Shown here: positions 56,382 through 62,813 of the stretch, one piece after another | How the letters are laid out: every line of letters begins with the position of its first letter | Numbering within the stretch: the first letter of the stretch is position 1 | NCBI RefSeq assembly: GCF_000765825.2 | Contig: NZ_JRPE02000001.1 | Coordinates: 152,091 to 216,090 of the forward strand | DNA length: 64,000 nucleotides | Direction: 5' to 3' | DNA from: Helicobacter magdeburgensis | GTDB lineage: Bacteria; Campylobacterota; Campylobacteria; Campylobacterales; Helicobacteraceae | Notes under the pieces: generated by a model | Seen by the model: only the letters and a program-made list of their open reading frames with translations | What the model was told of the DNA's origin: nothing | Database searches by the model: none | Position numbers and translations under genes: made by a program

Positions 56382-57386
56382 ATGTCAAAGGTATTAATCA
56401 TCGCGGAAGCTGGTGTCAATCACAATGGCGATATAGACATCGCCAAAAAGCTTGTTGATGTCGCTGCTGAATCTGGAGCGGATATAGTGAAGTTTCAAAC
56501 ATTCAAATCAGAAAATTGTGTAAGCAAAAATGCACAAAAAGCCGAATATCAACTCCAAACAACAAATAAGCAAGAAAGCCAACTTGATATGATTAAAAAG
56601 CTTGAGCTTGACTTAGAAACACATAATATTCTTATAAGCTATTGTAAGCAAAAAAATATCAAATTTCTCTCCACGCCATTTGACCTTGAAAGTGTGGATT
56701 TGCTCCATAATCTTGGGTTAGAGATTTTTAAAATCCCAAGTGGTGAGATTACAAATCTCCCCTACCTACGCAAGATAGGCAAATACAATAAGCAAGTCAT
56801 ACTCTCCACCGGTATGGCAAATCTAGGCGAGATAGAATCCGCCATTGCTGTGCTTGTAGATTCTGGCACAAAGCGGGAGAATATCACGCTTTTGCAGTGC
56901 AATACAGAATACCCCACACCTTTTGCTGATGTGAATCTTAAAGCGATGAAAAGCCTTAAAAAAGCCTTCCGTCTGCCTGTTGGCTATTCCGATCATACAC
57001 CGGGCATTGCCATTCCTTTGGCGGCTGTGGGTATGGGAGCAAAGGTTATTGAAAAGCATTTCACGCTTGATAAAAATATGGAAGGACCTGATCATAAGGC
57101 AAGTTTAGAGCCTTGCGAGTTAAAAGCAATGGTGCAAGGCATACGCGAGATAGAATTAGCCTTAGGCGATGGAATTAAACAAACAAGTGCGAGTGAAGCA
57201 AAAAACAAACCCATTGCTAGAAAGTCAATCGTGGCAAATTGTGCGATCAAAAAAGGGGAGATTTTGAGTGAAAGCAATCTCTACACAAAGCGTCCAGCAG
57301 GGGGAATCTCCCCTATGGAATGGGATAAAGTCATCGGTACAAAGGCAATCCGCGACTTTGAACCTGATGAGATGATAGAACTCTAA
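56382..57386 (+). CDS. legI: nonulosonic acid synthase (NeuB/LegI type)
   Basis: 334 residues. NeuB barrel (IIAEAGVNHNGDIDIAKKL, DIVKFQTFKSE, STPFD, GYSDHTPG, EKHFTLDKNMEGPDH) plus a C-terminal SAF/antifreeze-like domain (about 275-334). It condenses PEP with a hexosamine to a nine-carbon acid; with LegB, LegC and a hydrolysing epimerase beside it, legionaminic acid is the likeliest product, sialic acid the alternative. The stop overlaps the start of neuC. Confidence 0.88.
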   Translation: MSKVLIIAEAGVNHNGDIDIAKKLVDVAAESGADIVKFQTFKSENCVSKNAQKAEYQLQTTNKQESQLDMIKKLELDLETHNILISYCKQKNIKFLSTPFDLESVDLLHNLGLEIFKIPSGEITNLPYLRKIGKYNKQVILSTGMANLGEIESAIAVLVDSGTKRENITLLQCNTEYPTPFADVNLKAMKSLKKAFRLPVGYSDHTPGIAIPLAAVGMGAKVIEKHFTLDKNMEGPDHKASLEPCELKAMVQGIREIELALGDGIKQTSASEAKNKPIARKSIVANCAIKKGEILSESNLYTKRPAGGISPMEWDKVIGTKAIRDFEPDEMIEL

Positions 57387-58543
57387 TGCGTAAAATCTGC
57401 ATTGTAACAGGTACTCGTGCGGAGTGGGGCTTACTCGCTCCATTGGCACATAAGATTCATAATGATTCTAACTTAGAGCTTCAAATCATCGCCACGGGAA
57501 TGCACCTTAGCACCGAGTTTGGACTGACTTATCGCGATATTACCCTACCTATCAATAAAAAATGTGAGATTCTATTAAGCTCTGATACGCCCATCGGGCT
57601 TTGCAAGGCTATGGGACTAGCTCAAATCTCTATATGTGAGGCTTATAACGAGCTAAAGCCTGATATTATTGTCGTGTTAGGGGATAGATATGAGATTTTT
57701 GCCTGTGTGGCAAGTGCTATGATATGTCGCATACCTGTGGCACATTTGCACGGCGGGGAAGCCACAGAAGGGCTCATTGATGAGGCGATACGCCATAGCA
57801 TTACAAAGATGAGTCATCTTCATTTTGTTGCCACAGAGGCGTATAAAAAGCGTGTGATTCAGCTAGGCGAAAACCCATCGCGTGTGTTTAATGTTGGCGG
57901 ATTTGGGATTGATAACATCGTATCACTTGATTTTTTAGATAAAGCAAGTCTAGAATCTAGCCTTAACTTTACGCTAAGAGAGAGAAATTTTCTTATCACA
58001 TTCCACCCTGTAACGCTTGAAAATGCCACCGCACAAGAGCAGTTCCAAGAGCTACTTAAAGCTTTAGAATCTCTATCGACCCGCTATGATATGGGCTATA
58101 TTTTCACAAAGGCAAATGCCGATACCGATGGACGCATTATAAATGAAATGATTGATGAGTTTGTTCGCACACATAGTAATGCTATCGCCTTTACTTCAAT
58201 GGGGCAGCTGCGGTATCTTAGCACAATGCGATTTGTAAATGCAGTGGTAGGGAATAGCTCAAGTGGGCTAGGCGAAGCCCCAAGCTTTAAAGTCGCTACA
58301 ATCAATATCGGCGATAGGCAAAAGGGGCGGATTAAGGCAGATTCTGTGATTGATTGCAAACCAAGCTGCAAGGAGATTTTACAAAGCTGTGAATATGCGA
58401 TGAGCGGGGAGTTTCAAGCGATTTTACAAAATGTGAAAAATCCCTATGGGGAGGGCGGGGCTAGTCAAAAAGCACTTGAAGTTCTAAAAAGCTACCCACT
58501 TGAAGGGATTTTGAAAAAGGCATTTTATGATGTGGATTTTTAG
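57386..58543 (+). CDS. legG: hydrolysing UDP-sugar 2-epimerase (NeuC/LegG type)
   Basis: 385 residues of the UDP-GlcNAc 2-epimerase family, hydrolysing branch: VTGTRAEWGLLAPL at the start, VVLGDRYEIFACVASAM, AHLHGGEATEGLIDEAIRH and GNSSSGLGEAPSF. It supplies the free 2-epimerised hexosamine for the synthase directly upstream. One-base overlap with that gene. The order synthase-epimerase matches legionaminic loci of Campylobacter. Confidence 0.88.
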   Translation: MRKICIVTGTRAEWGLLAPLAHKIHNDSNLELQIIATGMHLSTEFGLTYRDITLPINKKCEILLSSDTPIGLCKAMGLAQISICEAYNELKPDIIVVLGDRYEIFACVASAMICRIPVAHLHGGEATEGLIDEAIRHSITKMSHLHFVATEAYKKRVIQLGENPSRVFNVGGFGIDNIVSLDFLDKASLESSLNFTLRERNFLITFHPVTLENATAQEQFQELLKALESLSTRYDMGYIFTKANADTDGRIINEMIDEFVRTHSNAIAFTSMGQLRYLSTMRFVNAVVGNSSSGLGEAPSFKVATINIGDRQKGRIKADSVIDCKPSCKEILQSCEYAMSGEFQAILQNVKNPYGEGGASQKALEVLKSYPLEGILKKAFYDVDF

Positions 58544-58619
58544 AATCTTAAACTCCCAAATCCACATAAAACAAACTCGCACAAAACAAGCAAGGCAAAA
58601 TAAGTAAATAAAACTATGT

Positions 58620-58625
58620 TACAAT
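58620..58625 (+). promoter_or_regulatory. -10 element (TACAAT) for the formyltransferase-like gene
   Basis: TACAAT in the 109-base gap after legG, 28 bases before the TTG start. Confidence 0.4.
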
Positions 58626-58652
58626 ACTAAAATCTTACACAAAGGCAGTCAT

Positions 58653-59694
58653 TTGAAAATCTTTTTTATCGGTTGCGTTGAGTTTTCATACATTTCACTT
58701 CACACACTCATCACAAGATTCCACATTCAAAAGAAGCTTGAAATTGTAGGTGTGGCGACAAAGGAGCATTCCGCATTCAATGCTGATTTTTGTAATCTCG
58801 CTCCATTGTGTGAAGAATCTCACATTCCTTTCATATACACAAAAGATATTAACTCCCCTGCCACGCTTGATTTTATTCATTCTTGTAAGCCTGATGTGAT
58901 TTATTGCTTTGGCTGGAGTTCGCTCATTAAAAAAGAGCTTTTAGATTCTTATCCTATTATTGGCTATCACCCTGCTGCATTGCCGCATAATCGCGGACGC
59001 CACCCTATCATTTGGGCTTTAGCTCTTGGATTGACACAAAGTGCAAGCACATTTTTCCTTATGGAAGAAGGGGCAGATAGTGGGGCTATCATCTCACAAG
59101 TGCCTTTTAATATCAATTTTAAAGATAATGCTAAAAGCCTGTGTGAAAAGGTAGAATCTATCGCGCAAAAGCAGATTTGCGATTTTACTGCGGCTCTTCT
59201 CTCCGCTGTGGAAAATCCAAAAAATATAGCGAAATTTGGGGAAATCACGCCAAAAAATAATTCGCTAGAAAAGAATCAGCCTGAATCTACAAGCCAAGAT
59301 TCTCTAAATTTAGCTGGGGGGGGGGGCGATACACAATTCTATCTATGCTCAAGCCCTTTTTGCTATGGCTACACCGCAAAATCACTCCATTGCCAATCTC
59401 TGGCGGAAAAGGGGTGTGCGTGATGGTGTGATTGATTTTAGAATGAGTGCGGTTGGGATTTATAACCTTATCCGTGCCTTAAGTCAGCCTTATGTTGGAG
59501 CGGAAGTAGTTTATAATGGCAAACATTATAAGGTATGGGAAGCAAAGATTGTTAAGGTGGATTTGCCTAATATAGAATCTGGCAAGGTTTTGAGAGTGGA
59601 TTCACAAGGGGTGCTTATCAAAGCCTATGATGATGCTATCTTACTCACACAGCACGAGTTTGATACCTTGCCAAAGGAGGGCGACTACTTCTAA
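58653..59694 (+). CDS. formyltransferase-like protein, phase-variable, frameshifted (OFF) at G11
   Basis: A TTG start at 58653 (AAAGG upstream) opens a frame ending at 59423 as sequenced. With 10 G it would continue to 59694 (346 residues). The N-terminal domain resembles Fmt/ArnA-type formyltransferases (GYHPAALPHNRGRHP, EEGADSGAIISQ). The restored C-terminal part (WRKRGVRDGVIDFRMSAVG, IYNLIRALSQPYVGAEV, YKVWEAKI) is the usual C-terminal domain. The Asn two residues before the catalytic His is replaced by Gly, so formyl transfer is uncertain. The G11 tract (59316-59326) lies in a Ser/Asn-rich linker between the domains. As read, the C-terminal domain is lost. Confidence 0.8.
59316..59326 (+). 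repeat. G11 tract in formyltransferase-like gene (OFF)
   Basis: Eleven G starting on a codon boundary; removing one rejoins the C-terminal domain. Confidence 0.9.
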
Positions 59695-59763
59695 CTCTTT
59701 AACTCCCATTGCTTTTTGCTCCTATTTTTTAGCTTTACATTAGTTTATAAGGGAGCAAAAAAA

Positions 59764-60060
59764 ATGCAAACACAAATACAATCATTAATCTTCACATCTC
59801 TCAAATCTCTAGCAGATGAGCTAGAAAACGAGAATCTAAAAAATCCAACGCTTGAAACAAAAATCTATGGGATTGAGGGCAATTTAGATTCTCTAGCCCT
59901 TGTAAGCTTTATCGCTGACTTAGAGGAAATGTTAGCTGAAACGCTTAACATTAATCTTGTCTTAGCTGATGAAAAGACAATGAGCGGAAGAAATTCACCA
60001 TTTAGAGATGTCGCTACCCTAAGTGCTTATATCCTAGAAAAGAGCAAAGAAAATGCCTAG
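59764..60060 (+). CDS. acyl carrier protein-like protein
   Basis: 98 residues. The phosphopantetheine site is the Ser in GNLDSLALVSFI (near residue 44); the rest is acidic and helical, typical of ACP/PCP domains in biosynthetic loci, but longer than housekeeping AcpP. I chose ATG 59764 (GGAGC upstream). It overlaps the SDR gene by eight bases, so carrier and reductase are made together. It should carry an acyl or aminoacyl group loaded by the neighbouring AMP ligases. Confidence 0.85.
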   Translation: MQTQIQSLIFTSLKSLADELENENLKNPTLETKIYGIEGNLDSLALVSFIADLEEMLAETLNINLVLADEKTMSGRNSPFRDVATLSAYILEKSKENA

Positions 60061-61096
60061 AGTTATACTTATCACAGGGACACGCAAGGGCATAGGCAGG
60101 GATTTAAGCGAGTATTACTTAAATAAAGGCGATATTGTGTGTGGCTGTTCGCGGACACAAAGCAATTTAGAGCATAAAAATTACAGACATTTTACCCTTG
60201 ATGTGAGTGATGAAAATGCGGTTGTAAATATGGTAAGGGCTGTGAAAAAGGAATTTGGCACGATTGATGTGTTGCTAAATAATGCCGGAATTGCTTCTAT
60301 GAATCATATCCTTACTACACCACTAAAAACTATGCAAAATATCTTTAACACAAATGTATTTGGTAGCTTTCTTTTCTTGCGAGAAGTCTCAAAGGTTATG
60401 GTGCAAAACTATAAAAAGCGTGTAAAGGATTTAGAATCTAAGGGGCTAGATTCTAAAAATAATGCGAAAAATGCCATTGCGGAAGCGGTTTGTGATGATT
60501 TTAAAGAATCTGCAATCTTAGATTCTAACAATAAGGATTCTACTGCGGAAGGATTTTTGAGTGATTTTAGAGAATCTGCAATCTTAGAATCTAGCAATTC
60601 TAAGATTGTGAGTGAAAAATGTGGGTTGCAAGGAAAATCACAAGGGAGTTTATTAAACATAAATGACCGCAGTGATTTTTCGCAGCTCCCGCATTTATCG
60701 CCACAAGCTGAATTGCCACGCAAAAACACCAAAGAGACAACGCAGAATCTAATGCCCTACCGCATTGTAAATTTCGCCACAGTCGCCACCCCGCTACGCT
60801 TAGAGGGAGAAGCCGCCTATGCCGCCTCAAAAGCCGCATTAGTCAATCTCACACAAGTATGTGCTAAGGAATTAAGCGAGTTTGGCATTACCATAAACGC
60901 CGTTGGTCCCACACCCGTGCCAACGGATTTAATCAAAAATGTCCCTAAAGCAAAAATGAACGCCCTTTTAAACCAACAAGCCATCAAACGATTTGGTGAG
61001 TTTAGCGATGTGCTAAATGCCATTGAGTTTTTCTTAGATGAAAAGAGTGATTTTATCACCGCACAAGTTATTTATCTTGGAGGCGTAAATGCGTAG
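60053..61096 (+). CDS. FabG-like short-chain dehydrogenase with in-frame repeat insertion
   Basis: 347 residues against a usual 245. NADP-binding ITGTRKGIGRDL, LLNNAGIASMNHI and YAASK (Tyr/Lys pair) are present; the usual catalytic Ser segment reads NFATVATP, so Thr may take its place. A hydrophilic insertion (about 122-232) lies between VMVQNYKK and RIVNFATV, normally adjacent, and contains a repeat shared with the next gene. Reductase of an ACP-bound keto group is a reasonable role. Eight-base overlaps with both the ACP and the ligase. Confidence 0.82.
   Translation: MPRVILITGTRKGIGRDLSEYYLNKGDIVCGCSRTQSNLEHKNYRHFTLDVSDENAVVNMVRAVKKEFGTIDVLLNNAGIASMNHILTTPLKTMQNIFNTNVFGSFLFLREVSKVMVQNYKKRVKDLESKGLDSKNNAKNAIAEAVCDDFKESAILDSNNKDSTAEGFLSDFRESAILESSNSKIVSEKCGLQGKSQGSLLNINDRSDFSQLPHLSPQAELPRKNTKETTQNLMPYRIVNFATVATPLRLEGEAAYAASKAALVNLTQVCAKELSEFGITINAVGPTPVPTDLIKNVPKAKMNALLNQQAIKRFGEFSDVLNAIEFFLDEKSDFITAQVIYLGGVNA
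60542..60751 (+). repeat. Ser-rich in-frame repeat, copy A (in SDR gene)
   Basis: 210 bases almost identical to 62388-62585; the copies differ by about ten substitutions and one 12-base in-frame indel. Just upstream (60475-60540) a shorter degenerate unit repeats its beginning (GCGGAAG, GATTTTA, GAATCTGCAATCTTAGA). Confidence 0.9.
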
Positions 61097-62813
61097 TGAT
61101 TCTTATAATTTCACGCACCCATTTTTACGCAAGATTGAGAGTTTTGAGCAAGATTCTATATGTCTTATTGCACAAGATCAAAGCCACACTTATGGGAAGC
61201 TTTTAGATTCTACGCGCAATGCCCTAAATTTGCTAAATGACATAAAGGCAAATAGTGTCATTGGCATTATCGGCGATTATGATTTAAAGACTTTAGCCTT
61301 TTTCCTAGCGTGTGTAGAAAATGGCTTTATTATAACGCCGCTATCTGCTTCACTTATCCCAAAAGATTCTATATTCTCTCCTATGCTTCAATCCTGCATA
61401 AAAGAAGGGCAGATAGACTATCTTTTCTATAATAACACCTTGCATTCTACGCATAACACAGATAAGAAACACAGCATTATCGCTTCCTTGCAGGCAAATC
61501 ACACAAGCGGATTAATCCTTTTTTCAAGCGGTAGCACAGGCAAACCCAAAGCAATAGTGCATAATCTAAACACCTTGCTTCAAGGCTTTTTAGAGAAAAA
61601 GCCAAAGCGTATAAATATCTTATTATTCCTTATGTTTGATCATATAGGTGGGCTAAATACGCTTTTTAATGTGCTAAGTCTTGGGGCGTGTGGCATTACT
61701 CTAAAAAATCGCAAAGATATGCAAGAGGTTGCAAAAAGTATTCAAGATTATAAAATCGCCCTTTTACCCGCTAGTCCTAGTTTGCTTCATCTCTTTTTGC
61801 TTTCAAACCCAACGCAGCTTTATGACTTAAGCTCACTGAGACTTATTACCTATGGCACGGAAAAAATGTCAGATTCTCTTTTAGCAAAGCTTAAAAATGC
61901 TTTTCCAAAAGTGCGATTTCACCAAACATTTGGAGCAAGTGAGATAGGTATCACGCAGACTACAACAAAGGATAATTTTATCCGCCTTGATAATATGGAA
62001 TATAAGATTGTAAATAATGAGCTTTTTATCAAATCCCACACAAACGCACTGGGCTATCTTAATAGTGATAATAGTGTGTTTGATGATAAAGGTTATTTTG
62101 CAACAGGGGATTTAGTAGAAGTAAAAACTATTAATGGGGAAGAGTATATAAAGATTATAGGCAGGGCAAAGGAGGTTATAAATGTAGGTGGAGAAAAAGT
62201 TATCCCACAAGAAGTTGAAGGAGTGCTATTACAGATTCCATTTATAAGTGATTGTGTTGTATATGGAGAATCTAATGCTATCACAGGGCAAAGTGTAAGT
62301 GTAAAGGTGGTGTTAGATTCTAATCATTACATAAAATCTAGCAAAGCAGAATCTGCAAACTTAGATTCTAAAAACACAGACAGCAACACTGCGGAAGTAT
62401 TTTTGAGTGATTTTAGAGAATCTGCCAACTTAGAATCTAGCAATTCTAAGATTGTGAGTGAAAAATGTGGGTTGCAAGGAAAATCACAAGGGAGTTACCT
62501 AAGCGGTAATGACCGCAGTGATTTTTCGCAGCTCCCGCATTTATCGCCACAAGCTGAATTGCCAAAAGAGACAACGCAGAATCTAGAATTAAAAAAATAC
62601 ATAAGAACTTTCTGCAAAGACAAACTCGCCCCCTTTAAGATTCCAAGTAAAGTAAGCATTGTGGAATCTTTGGAAGTGAGTGAGAGATTTAAGAAATTGC
62701 GACTTACTAATGGGGGGGGGGTAACACTCTATGAGTCCTGCTATGCAACCTATCATTATGAATCTTTATCATTTCGCCATATCTCTATATGTGAGAATTT
62801 ACAATGTGCGTAA
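61089..62813 (+). CDS. AMP-dependent acyl/aminoacyl ligase, copy 1, with repeat insertion and G10 tail
   Basis: 574 residues of the ANL superfamily. P-loop LILFSSGSTGKPKAI, FGASEIGITQT, the ATP-binding YFATGDLVEV and the hinge GRAKEVINVGGEKVIPQEVE. It should adenylate a carboxylic acid and load the ACP nearby. Between VKVVLDS and the small C-terminal domain an 85-residue repeat-bearing insertion (about 416-500) intervenes. The C-terminal domain ends near FKKLRL; a G10 tract (62712-62721) then leads into a 30-residue tail that overlaps the next ATG. At G9 or G11 the protein would stop right after the tract. Confidence 0.85.
   Translation: MRSDSYNFTHPFLRKIESFEQDSICLIAQDQSHTYGKLLDSTRNALNLLNDIKANSVIGIIGDYDLKTLAFFLACVENGFIITPLSASLIPKDSIFSPMLQSCIKEGQIDYLFYNNTLHSTHNTDKKHSIIASLQANHTSGLILFSSGSTGKPKAIVHNLNTLLQGFLEKKPKRINILLFLMFDHIGGLNTLFNVLSLGACGITLKNRKDMQEVAKSIQDYKIALLPASPSLLHLFLLSNPTQLYDLSSLRLITYGTEKMSDSLLAKLKNAFPKVRFHQTFGASEIGITQTTTKDNFIRLDNMEYKIVNNELFIKSHTNALGYLNSDNSVFDDKGYFATGDLVEVKTINGEEYIKIIGRAKEVINVGGEKVIPQEVEGVLLQIPFISDCVVYGESNAITGQSVSVKVVLDSNHYIKSSKAESANLDSKNTDSNTAEVFLSDFRESANLESSNSKIVSEKCGLQGKSQGSYLSGNDRSDFSQLPHLSPQAELPKETTQNLELKKYIRTFCKDKLAPFKIPSKVSIVESLEVSERFKKLRLTNGGGVTLYESCYATYHYESLSFRHISICENLQCA
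62031..62321 (+). repeat. 291-base segment identical to 63710-64000
   Basis: No difference seen between the two ligase genes over this stretch, while flanking parts differ strongly. The second copy is cut by the window end, so the shared tract may be longer. Confidence 0.9.
62388..62585 (+). repeat. Ser-rich in-frame repeat, copy B (in AMP ligase gene)
   Basis: Pairs with copy A; encodes the peptide blocks FLSDFRESANLESS, NSKIVSEKCGLQGKSQGS and DFSQLPHLSPQAELP. Confidence 0.9.
62712..62721 (+). repeat. G10 tract at end of AMP ligase copy 1
   Basis: Followed by TAACACTCTATGA: G9 gives GGG-TAA, G11 ends at TGA; only G10 (or G13) reads on to 62813. Confidence 0.9.

Noticed and set aside
59365..59694. 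Separate small gene after the formyltransferase-like frame
   Set aside because: Its product is the C-terminal domain of the upstream protein in the frame reached by losing one G, so it is not independent.
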